Assembly: GCA_965153355.1 (NCBI GenBank)
Contig: OZ231126.1
Coordinates: 70,742,001-70,806,000, forward strand
Source of the DNA: Flaccisagitta enflata
Lineage: Eukaryota > Chaetognatha > Sagittoidea > Aphragmophora
Length of the DNA stretch: 64,000 bases
Direction of reading: 5' to 3'
Part shown: piece after piece, positions 12,833 to 23,908 of the stretch
Position numbering within the stretch: the first letter of the stretch is position 1
Layout of the letters: the number at the start of each line of letters is the position of its first letter
The notes under the pieces: generated by a model
The model's input: only the letters and a program-made list of their open reading frames with translations
The model's database searches: none
What the model was told of the DNA's origin: nothing
Made by a program: the position numbers and the translations under genes

Positions 12833-13344
12833 TAAAGGCATTTTACAACTATTCTAAAAATTTGGTAAAAATTGGTCCCTAATTTTCTTTCACTTCTTTC
12901 AACTTGTCATAAATCTACCTGACAAAGTTTATCCTGACCAGCGTTTTACTTAATGGCACTTGTAATCCAACATTCTCTTTCCCTGCAGTTTGAAAGGTTT
13001 TTTGTCTTTCAAAGCTGATTTTCTTTTCTAACCTCGCCATCAGTCTCTTTTAAGCTTCGGACACGCAGCTCTATAAGAGGCTTTGTCCATCCGTTGGTCT
13101 GTCCGCCAGTCTGTCAGTCAATGAGCATGAGTGGAAAAGTGGGAAGTGTTTTAGAAGTTTTTTGGTGTGTGTGTCTGTGTTGGGAGGGGAGTTGGGGGTT
13201 AGCTGCCCCTGCCCTTCGTCCCAAATGATATTGTGACCCCGCGTCACTTGTTTCTTATCTCTGCCCTTATTTTATTTTGCTTTTTGTCTCTTTCTCATCC
13301 CTTTTTTTTCTTCATTTTCTTTTTCTGTCTTTCTTTTTTTCTCT

Positions 13345-13366
13345 GTTCTTTCTTTCTTTCTTTCTC

Positions 13367-13437
<71 letters not shown>

Positions 13438-13500
13438 CTCTGTCTTTCTGTCTTTCTGTTTTTCTGTCTTTCTGTCTTTCTGTCTTTCTTTCTTTCTTAC
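13345..13500 (+). repeat. TTTC/TCTG microsatellite
   Basis: Tetranucleotide repeats in intron c-d; the right third shifts to TCTGTCTT units. Confidence 0.95.
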
Positions 13501-13942
13501 CTGTCTCCTTTTTTGCCAATTTTCATCCTCATCTTTGTGTTGATAAATCAAACAAGTTTATTTGATATTGAGCTTGTTAGTCTTCAAATTGATTCTGTGG
13601 GCAAACTATTCATCTTAGAACTATGAAATTTGGACACAAAAACCGTCAAATATAATACTTCAAAAGACAAATAATTTCAAATCAGTGAGATGATGCATAT
13701 AAGACTCACTGAAAGTAAAGAAAGAGGAATTTACTCAGATGACAAAGTTACCATTCCCTTTACTATTTTTGCTCAGGTCAATGCTTGTGTTTATTTTTTT
13801 GTACTTTAATGTGCAAACTTACATGAAAAAACCAATCAGTCATTGTCAAATGACAAACATGCTAAGAGATTGAAGGGAATTTGATTCTGATGAGACTAAA
13901 AAGTGAAATAAATAGTGACAATCCTTTCAGTAACTGATTACT

Positions 13943-14077
13943 GAAAATTTTGAATTTGCATAAAAAATCCAAATATCATTAAAATAAGAACATAGCGCCC
14001 TCAGTTTGGGTTTTAGGAATCGCGCTATGTTCTTGTTTTGGTGATATTTTGATTTTATATGCAAATTTTAAACTTTC
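13943..14077. repeat. Hairpin element, 56-bp arms
   Basis: Left arm 13943-13998 and right arm 14022-14077 are imperfect reverse complements around a 23-base loop. Near the loop the arms read aagaacatagcgc and gcgctatgttctt, and further out they contain atttgcata and its complement. The layout matches the hairpin at 30715-30845. Confidence 0.85.
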
Positions 14078-14713
14078 AGTGAGCCATGGTATATTGACAA
14101 AAGAAGTTTTCTATTGTATTTTGCATATTTTTTCTGCTGTAAAATGAAGGATTGGGATTTAAAACTGGCATATGCAAGTCAGTTCATGCAAAATATAGCT
14201 GTTGACAGTTTAATTGAAAACATAAAAACAAAAATTGTCATTAAATTTCATTTTATAGATTTCATGACTTATCTAGCTTGGGTAGCAAATTCTATGGTAA
14301 TTTTCAGTGCGTCATAAGAGTAAAAGCTTAATACTTTTTGCCAGTTGAGATTGATCACCCTGTATATGCATACATCTGTTGAAGATACAGGTGTTTTTTT
14401 TTCTTTTTGATTACGTGTTATGCAAAACCAAGAGCTACGTTTTTGGTCAGGTGATCCATTGGTCCGTTGGTCCATCCGTTTTCCATCAATCCAGTGGTGA
14501 CATTTGTTGAGCTTTTGCAATTTTGGAATTGCTGTTACTGCCGAACTGTTTGCCAGCCTCCTACATTATTGCCCCTGCCCTCCCAAATGTGACTTGAGCC
14601 GCCGTGTATCCAGCCTTGTTGTTAAACAATCATGAAATCGTTTCCTCGCTAAGAACCACAACACACATGATTTTCAAATGATTCTTTCTTTTTTTTTCTT
14701 TTCCTTTCAACAG

Positions 14714-15078
14714 TTCCATCGTTTTTTGGGCTATGCTGTTTGTTCCATTTCCTTGATCGCGAGTATCAGCTCCACCATCGCCATTTCATACATCAACAAC
14801 AGTGGAATTTTGTTTCGGGACTTGCCCACCAACAAAGAAGATTTGTACATCAAACCGTGGATTCGTATCAGTCCTTACATCATCGGCATTGTAACCGGAT
14901 ATCTTTTCCATTGTTTTAAAAAGGCAAACCGAAAGACATTACCCATTCCCTTTGTGGTGGTGATGTGGGTGGCGATTGCCGTAGTTGGTTGCTCCGTCGT
15001 TTATGGCTTAGGACATTTTTACGATTCTGGTGAAAAACCCACGAGAGCTGAGGCTGTTACTTATCTCTCTTTATCAAG
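14714..15078 (+). CDS. NRF-6-like acyltransferase, exon d
   Basis: A 365-bp exon, after acceptor tttcaacag, starting at a codon boundary and ending with two bases (AG) of a split arginine codon before donor gttcgt. It encodes about 121 residues, starting FHRFLGYAVCSISLIASISS and ending EAVTYLSLS. It contains a loop with KPWIRISPYIIGIVTGYLF, which matches the 'P-x-x-R-xx-PYxxGxxxGY' region of NRF-6 proteins, and another helix around VVMWVAIAVVGCSVVYGL. The reading frame is open throughout and the split codon is completed correctly by the next exon. Confidence 0.92.
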
Positions 15079-15187
15079 GTTCGTAGCACCTATCACTATC
15101 ATGAATAATCAACTATGAATTATTATTGATTCAATGGACACATGATCAACACGGACTTGTAAAAGTGTGGCTAAATCCAGTGCACCA

Positions 15188-15241
<54 letters not shown>

Positions 15242-15278
15242 TCCCACACCTCGTTTTATACATACCTACCTACTTCAG

Positions 15279-15588
15279 AGTCGCCTGGGGATTTTGTGTA
15301 TCTTGGGTGGTTTTTGCTTGTGCCTGTGGATACGGTGGACCAATCAACACTCTACTCTCATGGAGGGCATTTGGACCCGTTGGAAGAATGAACTACTCTG
15401 CTTATCTTTACCATTTGCCACTCATTTCAATCATCAATATGAATATGAGAGGACCTGCGCTTTACAGTGATTATCTTATGGTCACAATTTATTTGGGTAT
15501 TTTAATGTTGTCATACGGGGTTGGCTTTTTGGCCACTCTCTGGTTTGAGTCCCCAATGGCGGGACTAGAAAAACTCATGTTTGGATGA
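15279..15588 (+). CDS. NRF-6-like acyltransferase, last coding exon
   Basis: The acceptor tacttcag precedes an exon whose first base completes the split arginine codon (AG|A), giving SLSRVAWGFCVSWVVFACA. It continues with GYGGPINTLLSWRAFGPVGR and NYSAYLYHLPLI, both strong NRF-6 C-terminal signatures, and ends FESPMAGLEKLMFG before a TGA at 15586-15588. Two final membrane helices are visible. The preceding intron is only 200 bp and holds a 50-bp CT tract close to the acceptor. The five exons together give about 406 residues, which covers a complete acyltransferase-3 domain, so this gene looks intact in the window apart from its missing 5' part. Confidence 0.93.
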
Positions 15589-16083
15589 ATTATGGAATTT
15601 TGCGTACATCGATCCCTTCCCCACCCCCAATGCGTCTGTCAGAGTGCCTAGAAAAGCCAAAATTGTACTTCGCCTGGCAAAATTATTTTTTCTTTGCAAA
15701 AATGCTATCAAATGAGCCATTGCGCGACTTTCAAATCAAGTGAGGTTGAGGTTTGCATTGAATCATCATTGTTATCTTTTTTTTTTATCTGTTATATGTT
15801 TTGTCTCTCTTATACAAATCTATGGAAACTTCAACGTCACCCTAAAGATGGTTCGTGATTATTTGAAAGCATTTTCGCCCAGGAAAAATATTTTTGCCAG
15901 GCAAAGTACAATTTTGACTTTTCTAGGCACTCTGATAGACGAAACCCCAAGCTGCTTTGCTGTTTTCATTTATTTCAAAATTCGAAAAATGATTGTACAG
16001 TTGAGCTTAACTAAAGAGCAATCCAAGGAATTGCGTGAAATTGTGCCTCAAAGTGAAGCAGTCTTATTGCCAATATAGAAATA
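15589..16083 (+). other. 3' flank of the NRF-6-like gene
   Basis: AT-rich sequence after the stop codon. It includes a small inverted repeat: two arms reading roughly tgcctagaaaagccaaaattgt near 15648 and its reverse complement near 15905, with the words 'cgcctggcaaaa' and 'ttttgccaggc' repeated inside. No convincing polyadenylation signal can be assigned because nearby AATAAA-like words lie in repeats. The 3' UTR probably lies here. Confidence 0.35.
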
Positions 16084-16494
16084 CTACGCGAATCAAAAAA
16101 AAAGCCGCACCCTTTTATAGCTAAGTGAAAGAGATACAAGATATCAATTCAAAAGTTTTTTGTCCAACTGATTTTGAAGATTTTTGAATTTTCTTTCATT
16201 CTAGACCAATCCCAGGTCTGTATCTCAAACCGTTTAGGAGATAGAGCTTGTCAAAGTTAACCTCTTTTTTGCAAAAATACTCATTTTTCAATAGGATTGC
16301 AAAACTGAAAGTGGCAATGTTTTTACTCTTTTTTATGCCATTTCTAAACGAATAAAGCTAGAAATACCAGATTGGAGCCAAATAAAAGATCTTTTTGAGA
16401 TCTTCAAAATGGTCTAAGATTTTATTTGATTATTTTGAAGTTTGTTATGATAAATTGCCATTTAAAAGTGCGGCTTTTTTTTTGATTCGCGTAG
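16084..16494 (-). mobile_element. MITE, TA-flanked (family 1), copy downstream of the gene
   Basis: A 411-bp element related to 12435-12832 but in the opposite orientation. The terminal inverted repeats are perfect: CTACGCGAATC, nine A, gccgcac at the left and the exact complement at the right, with TA at 16082-16083 and 16495-16496. The outer 11 bases differ from the intronic copy (CTACGCGAATC against CTACTCGACTC) but do so at both ends of each element. Confidence 0.87.
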
Positions 16495-16821
16495 TAACTA
16501 CTATCTAGAGCAAAAGTGTATAGACAGTTTACAACTTTGCTAGTTTATTCAAAAATAATCTAAAAAAAACTCTCTCATATCTGTTACATACGTAGCTTTA
16601 TATTTTTAAATAACGCTAACTCTTTGAATATTCCAAATAAGTCTATGTATAAAGGCATTATATTTCTCCCCTCCTTAAAAACTGTTTAATATCATTCATC
16701 TTGGTCCATTTTAGGTGCCCCCCTAAGCCTTATTTTCAACCACAATGATTAAATACGGCTGGAATCAGGCAGGAACATGTAACAAGTGTTTGGTGCTGTA
16801 GCAGGGATAGAAAATAAGATG

Positions 16822-17320
16822 AACTAGTCATCCAAGGATCGCACATGGTCAGCAGCACCCGATGCCCTGCTTGGGGTGATCAAGTGAAGTAGTGGAGTGA
16901 GAGCAGGGCAGCGGCCCCTAAGGGCCAATGTCCTGTGGGACACAGGAGGGAATTTCCAGACATCCTGAGGGGTAATATAGCAGGCCTAAGAGATAATTGA
17001 GGCGGGGTTTGAGGTCTGGGGGAAGATTTATGCCTGAAGATTAGATTAGAGGTCTGGGGGCAGGCCTTAGGCCTTGAGCGCTGATTTGAGGCCTGGAGAG
17101 CTGATTTGAGGCCCGAAGAGCTGATTTTAGGCCTGGAGGGCTAACTTTAGGGCTTAGAGGGCCTAAATCAGGCCTGAGAGTGAGGATATGAGGCCTCGAT
17201 GGCCAACCAGGGGGGGGGACGGACGGGAGGATGGAAGGACAGACAGACGGACGGACTTCTGGAAATTCCCCCTTGTGTCCTACAGGACATCGGCCCTTTG
17301 GGGCCTCTGCCCAAAAAGGG
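16822..17320 (+). mobile_element. Array element, B subfamily
   Basis: Starts aactagtcatccaaggatcg; paired gccctgct...agcagggc; left arm ggccaatgtcctgtgggaca; about ten 20-bp units (gggctgattttaggcctgga type); a GGGGGG then ggacggac run; right arm tgtcctacaggacatcggcc. Complete at both ends. It continues straight into the 71-bp satellite. Confidence 0.88.
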
Positions 17321-17799
17321 CCAAATATTTTGGATGAGAAATCTGTCAAAATCTGGGCTCGGCCCAAATTCAGATTCTGCCCAAAAAAGGGCCGAATATT
17401 TTGGCTGAAAAATCCGTCAAAATCTTGGCTTGGCCAAAATCCAGATTTTGGCCCAAAAAGGGCCAAATATTTTGGACACAAAATCCAGATATTTTGGGCC
17501 GAATGTTTTTGACAGAAAATCCAGATATTTTGGCTGAAAAATCTGTAAAAAATCTGGGCTTGGCCCAAATCCAGATTTGGCCCAAAAAAGGGCCAAATAT
17601 TTTGGCTGAAAATTCTGTTGAAAGCTGGGCTTGGCCCAAATCCAGATTCGGCCCAAAAAAAGGCCAAATATTTTGGCTGAAAAATCCGCCAAAATCCCGG
17701 CTTGGCACAAATCCAGATTCGGCCCAAAATAGGGCCAAATATTTTGACTAAAAAATCAGTAAAAAATCCAGGCTCAGCCCAAATCCAGATTTGTCCCAA
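17318..17799 (+). repeat. 71-bp satellite array between two B elements
   Basis: Units begin gggccaaatattttggctga and contain cttggcccaaatccagattc; start points at 17318, 17389, 17460, then irregular, then 17590, 17661 and 17732. The array carries several long open frames in both strands, which are a by-product of the repeat. Confidence 0.88.
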
Positions 17800-18359
17800 A
17801 CTAGTCATCCAAGGATTGCGCATGGTCAGCGGTACCGAATGTCCTGCTTGGAGTGATCAAGTGAAGTAGTGGAATGAGAGCAGGGCAGTGGCCCCAATAG
17901 GCCGATATCCTGTAGGATACAGGGGGGAATTTTGAGACGTCCTGAGGTATATTAGGTCTGCGAAGAAGGATAGAGGTCATTGAAGGCGGTTTTAAAGCCT
18001 GGAGGGCAGAATTAGGTTCTAAAGAGTAGATTTGAGGTTTGAGGGGCAGGCTTGAGGCCCAGAGGACAAATTTGAGGCCTAAAGAGCGGTATGGAGGGCT
18101 AATTTGAGGTCTGGAGAGCTGATTTAAGGTCTCAAAGGCTAAATTGAGGTTTGAAAGGGCTATTTAGCCTATTCTGATGGCTCAGAGGGCCAAAATCAGG
18201 CCTGAGAGAGCAAAATTGAGGACCCCCATGGCCAAGGGGGGGGGGACAGAGGGAAGGACGGAAGGATGGAGGGAAGGATGGAGGGACGGATGGATTTTTC
18301 CAAATTCTCCCCTGTGTCCTACAGGACATCGGCCCTTTGGGGCCGCTGCCCAAAAAGAG
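17799..18359 (+). mobile_element. Array element, B subfamily
   Basis: Same architecture as 16822-17320: aactagtcatccaaggattg start, arm ggccgatatcctgtaggata, about ten 20-bp units, right arm tgtcctacaggacatcggcc ending gctgcccaaaaag. It is followed by a second piece of the same 71-bp satellite. Confidence 0.87.
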
Positions 18360-18620
18360 CAAAATATTTTGGCTGAAAAATCCGCCAAAATCCAGGCTTG
18401 GCCCAAATCCAGATTCGGCCCAAAAAAGGGCCAAATATTTTGGCTAAAAAATCCACCAAAATCCGGGCTTGGCCCAAAAAAGGACCAAATATTTTGGCTG
18501 AAAAATCTGCCAAAATCCGGGCTTGTCCAAAATCCAGATTTGGCCCAAATCCAGATTTGGCTCCAAAAAGGGCCAAATATTTTGGCTGAAAAATCTGCAA
18601 AAATCTCAATTTTGGGCCCT
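18355..18620 (+). repeat. 71-bp satellite array, second block
   Basis: About four units, some shortened, of the satellite at 17318-17799, again starting right at the end of a B element. It is followed by GGGA-rich sequence. Confidence 0.85.
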
Positions 18621-18634
18621 AAGTAACAACAAGA

Positions 18635-18825
18635 GGGCATAGAGAGGGAGGGTGAGGGAGGGAGATGGAAGGAGGGAGGGGGAGGGAGGGAGAGGGAGGG
18701 AAGGAGGGAGAGGGAGGGAGAGAGTGAGTGAGAAAGAGGGAGGGAGGAAGAGGGAGGGAAAGAGGAAGGGAGGAAGGGGGAGGGAAAGAGGAAGGGAGGA
18801 AGGGGGAGGGAGAAGGAGGGAGGGG
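18635..18825 (+). repeat. GGGA-rich repeat
   Basis: Irregular GGGAGA/GGGAGG units following the 71-bp satellite. Confidence 0.9.
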
Positions 18826-19964
18826 ACTTTTGAGAGCTACTTTTGGGGTGATTGAGAGCTTTGCAGGGACCACCAAACCATATCTATGATTTTGTCGCTT
18901 CTACCATCATCAAAATCATACTTTTCCTCCAGCTCAGTTTCTTTGGTCTGGAAGAGGTCCTCCCAGTCCTCCTCCTCTTTTGAACCCAAAATGTGAGATC
19001 ATTAAGCAAATTCAGAACAAAATCATGATGAGGTGATGTTTGGAGTATGCTAGGATTTATCTAAAACATGATTTTTTGCTTTCTATGAACTATAAAAATC
19101 TTGTTTCAAAATATCCACAAAACTGAATCATGGTTATATATGTTTTAAATGTTGGTTTGGTTATAATTTATGTAATTGTGTATTATATGTGCTGATTTTG
19201 TTATCTTTGTATATATGTTTATCTTATATTTTGATAAAAAAGATCCTATTTCCATACCTAAAATGAATAATTATATAATTATAGGTCATATGCACGCGAC
19301 TCAACAACCAACCATGTCTGTCAATGGGTCTTTTGGCTCCTCGGTCCATGACACTTTGCTTTTTAGATGCAATGGTTCAACGGTCAGTCCATTGGTCTGT
19401 GGGTTCATGGGTCCGCCTGGACTGTACGCCAACTCTAATATGCAGATGATGCATCAAGTTGCCTGTCCAGGCTTATAAGATGTATATGGACGCTTTTTGC
19501 ATCAAAACCTCTACCAGAATGCTTGGTAAAATTTTTTTAGTTCTGTCCCTACCAACCCACAAGCAAATAAGGTAGCTGTATATCAGGGAGATTAAGGAGA
19601 TGGAAAATCAGATAGGATACTATTTTACAAAAATCAAAATCAGAACAAGTTGATTGATATGTGCATTAAGCCGGATCAAACAACCAGTGGTGGAACAGAT
19701 AAACACATACACAGACAAATTAATAGACAGACAGATGCATCAATCTCTGATACAAATGCATTGCCGCATTTAAAAAGCAAATGGTTTTGTGCAACCATAG
19801 CAATGCAGAAACATGGTTTGGTCAATGCTCTCAAAGCATCCTTTAATGAGAGCTCTCAGAGAGGAGTGAGAGCTTGGAGAGTCTCAAAGAGTTCTTTGAG
19901 AGCTCTCAGAGACTCTCAAACTCTCGGAGAACTCTCAAACTCTCAAAAGGCCCTTGGCCCTACC

Positions 19965-20182
19965 TCAGAGAGAGGGAGAGGGAGGAAGAGGGAAAGAGGG
20001 TGAGGGGGAGGGAGAGGGAGGGGCAGAGGGAGGGAGAGGGGAAGGGAAAGGGGGAGGGAGGGAGGGAGTGAAGGAGGAAGAGAGGGAGGGAGGAGGGGAA
20101 GGAGGGAGGGAGAAAGGGAGGGAAAGAGGGAGGGAGGGAGGGAGAGAGAGAGGGTTGGAGCAAGGGAGGGAGAGCGAGGGAG
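19965..20182 (+). repeat. GGGA-rich repeat
   Basis: Second irregular GGGA tract, ending exactly at the start of the B element at 20183. Confidence 0.9.
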
Positions 20183-20634
20183 AACTAGTCAGCCAAGGAT
20201 CGCACATGGTCAGCGGTACCCGATGCCCTGCTGAGTGATCCAGTGAAGAAGTGGAGTGAGAGCAGGGGGCTCTAGCTGATTTATGCCACTGAAGGCATAT
20301 CTGAGGATTGGAGAGCATAATCAAGGCTTGGAGAGCAGATTTGAGGTTTGGCGGGCTGGTTTTAAACTTGGAGGGCTAATTGAAGGTGTAGAGGGCAGAT
20401 TTGAGGACTGGGAGGCAGATTTAGGGCATCGGAGGGGGCTGATTTGAAGCCAAGAGGGCTGATTTTAGGCCTGGAGGGCTAAGTTGAGTCCTGGAAGGGC
20501 TGATTTGAGGCCTTGATGGTCAATGGGGGGGGACGGACGGAAGGATGGAAGGACGGACGGAAGGACGGACGGACGTCTCAAAATTCCCCCCTGTGTTCTA
20601 CAGGACATCGGCCCTTTGGGGCCGCTGCCCAAAA

Positions 20635-20640
<6 letters not shown>
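20183..20640 (+). mobile_element. Array element, B subfamily, left arm deleted
   Basis: Starts aactagtcagccaaggatcg and reaches gagtgagagcagg, then jumps into 20-bp units, so the left copy of the arm is missing. The right arm (gttctacaggacatcggccc, ending gctgcccaaaaaggg) is intact and passes into a GGGA/GA microsatellite. Confidence 0.83.
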
Positions 20641-20796
<156 letters not shown>

Positions 20797-21275
20797 CTTT
20801 TTTTTTCTCTTTTTTTCCTTTTTTTTTTTTTGGTCCTTCTTTTTTTTCATTTTTTCTTTCTTTCTTTCTTATTCTTTCCATCAATGTCTTTTTCATCTCT
20901 TTTTTGAGTGTAATGTGTCTTTTCATTAGTGCAAGAAGAAATCAAAGAAGAAAAAAACAAATTAACTGCCTTGGAAAATAACGGCATTATCAAAAAAAAT
21001 CATTGAAAATTCTTTCTGATCAGACAGAAAAGGTAAGATTATTTGTAAATAAAGGAAATATTTCTGAAAATTTTTGCTAACAAAGATGAAATGAAAAAGA
21101 TTTGACCAAAAAATCTATAAAAATTTGATGAAAAAATATTTTCTATGAAAAACCTGTATAAAAATGATATCAATTTTTTCATGAACAATTCATCTTAATA
21201 TTTCATCTTTTTAAGGTTCTTACATTTTTTTTTGAAGGGGTTCTCTCCCACTGGAAATTTGTTCATTGAACTAAC

Positions 21276-21300
21276 ATGAGAAAGAAAGAGAGAGAGAGAG

Positions 21301-21382
<82 letters not shown>
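21276..21382 (+). repeat. GA microsatellite
   Basis: GA repeats with a few GAAA interruptions at the left end. Confidence 0.95.
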
Positions 21383-21384
<2 letters not shown>

Positions 21385-21451
21385 AATCTTTTCTCAGTAA
21401 CAATACTATTTTATACAATAATCATTATAACTGTGAATCGGTTTTAATGCC

Positions 21452-21516
21452 ATGGAGAATTCTCCATAGCATGAAAACATCAAAATGACATTGTTAATGC
21501 TACCGAGAATTCTCGG
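21452..21516. repeat. Two short palindromes with a common core
   Basis: ATGGAGAATTCTCCAT (21452-21467) and CCGAGAATTCTCGG (21503-21516) share GAGAATTCTC but differ in the outer arms, each of which is still self-complementary. Both are followed by agcat. Confidence 0.9.
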
Positions 21517-22366
21517 CAGCATTACCCACTCTGTTCTTCCACTTGTTGACTTGATCACCATGATAGACTGATGGACCAACAGACTAACGGATGGACTGAT
21601 GGACAGATAGACAAAGCCTCTTACAGATTCCAAGACTAAAAGGGTGAGAGACTTTGCTGCCAGCATGCACAATCATCATCTGGGACAATATGAAGTTCAA
21701 ATAGACTTCAATAACTTAATTCCACATTTTTAGGAAAAATGCAAAAAATGCAAGAAAATAAAAAAAGATCAAGAAAATAAAAAAAGATCAAAAAAATCAC
21801 AGCTCTGAAACTATCAATTGCTCAGAATTCTGCTTGGCGTCATCTGAAAGAGGAGATTTAGCTCTTTCTTAGCTATTAATTTCATGCGTAGTCTCATTCG
21901 GCCCCCAAAATTGACCAACTTCCTCAAACCACTCATGAGAAAAAGGGAAAATCGATTTCCGCCGTAGGTCTCAAAAAGCCGAAGGTATTCTTCGACTTTT
22001 TTCCAAATTAATTCATTTAAAGTCAATTTTAGTCAGTTTAAGTTTTTTTATCATTTCAAGTCACTAAGGTGAAATGAGTCATTTATGTCACTTTCAGTCA
22101 TTTTAAGTCATTTTAAGTCATTTCAAATCATTTTCAGTCATTTCAAGTCATTTTAATTCACATGACGTCAAATCCGTAGCACTGTAACAGGAAAGCGCAA
22201 CCAGAAAACTTTCTGAGACCCATGAACAAAAAAAGACAAACGGGTGGACAAATTATTGGACATTTTGATGAATGGTCATACCGACAAACAGAAGAACTCA
22301 AAGTGATGTAGGGGCGCATCTAAGAAGCATTTAGATAATCACGTTTGTATATAGATAAACTAGAAT

Positions 22367-22650
22367 TTGCGTCTGTTTTATTCTGAAAATTGGGAATATT
22401 CTGAAAGTTGGAATTTTATTTCTTTAATATAATCTATTGATGTCTTTTATTCTGAAAATTGGGACTATTCTGAAAGTTGGAATCTTAGTCCTTTGATATA
22501 ATCTATTGATGTCTTTTATTCTGAAAATTGGGACTATTTTGAAAGTAGGAATTTTAGTCCTTGAACATAATCTATCGATGTCTTTTATACTGAAAATTAA
22601 GACTATTTTGAAAGTTGGAATTTCAGTTCTCTAATATAATCTTTTGATAT
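22367..22650 (+). repeat. 69-bp tandem repeat, four units
   Basis: The phrase 'ttctgaaaattggga' recurs at 22381, 22450, 22519 and 22588, exactly 69 bp apart, with 'tctattgatgtctttta' at the unit boundary. The units diverge slightly towards the right. Confidence 0.9.
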
Positions 22651-22727
22651 CTTTTGATATAACATTGCCACTCGTCTAGGGCTGAGAAATCCAAAATCAG
22701 GTCGGAACAAAGAAAGCTTTTGCCTTG

Positions 22728-23475
22728 CAGCTGGGTATCCTACGATTCTAAGAAACCTAGGATTCTGGGTTAGAAAGCTTACGTTTCTAGGTTTCCTAGC
22801 TGATTTTACAAAGGGAAAGTGAGTTTTTTCATTATAACCCAAAAAGCGCGGCTTTGATTTTTCTCCTTTCTTGGGTCGTTGTCCATGATGGCACGACATC
22901 CAGATGCCATAAAAGAATATCATCGCCACTCCGCTGTAAATAGATGAAAAATGTGAATGAAAAAATCCTACCTACGTTTCTTAGGTTTCTAGGTTTTCTA
23001 GGAAAATGTTGATTATGTTTCTTAGAATTCTAGATTTTCAAGGATTTACAATATCAGCATAAATAGAATTTTTTTCTTCCTTGTACATCTGTTGCTCCTT
23101 TCATTGGTTGATTCACTTTTTGTTAAAAAAGATTTTCATTTTCGCTGACGTTGTTAATCTTGGAAAACCTAGAATTCTAAGAAACCTATGCAAAATCTTC
23201 TTAGAAAACCTAGAAACACAAGTAACCTAGGTTAGAATTTTTCTTTCACTTTTTCCACCAACTTAGAGTAGAGTGGCGACGCTATTTTTCTATGGCATCA
23301 GGATGTCTTCCCGTCGTTAGTAACCACCCAAAAAATTGGAAATATTGAAGGGGCGCTTTCTGGATTAAAATGAGAAAAACACAATTTCCCATTGTAAAGT
23401 TGGTTAGGAAACTAAGGATCCTAAGCTTTCTAACCCAGATTGCTACGTTTCTTAGAATCGTAGGAAACTCAGCTG
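22728..23475. mobile_element. Foldback element, ~205-bp arms
   Basis: Left arm 22728-22931 begins CAGCTGGGTATCCTACGATT and right arm 23271-23475 ends with its near-complement aatcgtaggaaactcagctg. The arms stay similar to their inner ends (catcgccactc and gagtggcgac). The 340-bp spacer contains further short inverted copies of a ctaggtttctaggtttt-like word. No coding region. Confidence 0.85.
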
Positions 23476-23908
23476 CCTTGAATCTGAATCCGAAGCATGA
23501 TTATTTTGCACGCAATCTTAAAAAAGAGCCATGTTGGACAGTTTGAGAGATAATTTCAGTTTGACAAGTAAAGCAGCATCAAAAATTCTAGGTTTTGTAA
23601 ATGGAAAAGTTTTTTGTTCAGTTATAAAGATGCCACTTCATTGACAGAAAGTGGTAAGACTCATTGACACATAGTTCATTAAATATGAACTTCATTTGTA
23701 CAAAAATCAAAAAAGAATCGCAATTGGTTTGGCTAAGATGAGGATTGGTTCCCCAATTACCTTTTGTTGCATTTTCTAATACGTACTTAATAATAATAAA
23801 TAATTTCAAATTCTGGGCTTTTAGTTTTACTTTTTCCATTTTGAGATTGACTATGTACCCTGTAAATGACCATCCTCACAGCAATTATCATGTCACCATA
23901 TGTTCTAG

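Larger units (their letters stand above)
11606..14364. mobile_element. Nested foldback element filling most of intron c-d
   Basis: The intron begins with CAGGGTGATCAATATCAACT, then ggcaaaaagtattaagctt, and the reverse complement of this sequence ends at about 14364. The arms go on inward: the stretch around 11716-11775 (tctgtccaaatttcataag, tttgcccacaacatcaattt) is the reverse complement of 13570-13630. The right arm is interrupted by other repeats. A MITE (12435-12832), a TTTC microsatellite and a 56-bp-armed hairpin (13943-14077) sit inside. A clear target duplication is not seen. Confidence 0.7.

Noticed and set aside
17041-17823. 260-codon open frame on the minus strand, with other long frames on both strands at 17199-18640
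   Set aside because: The frame runs through the 71-bp satellite and B-element arms; similar frames exist in several phases and both strands, and the peptide is just the satellite unit repeated.
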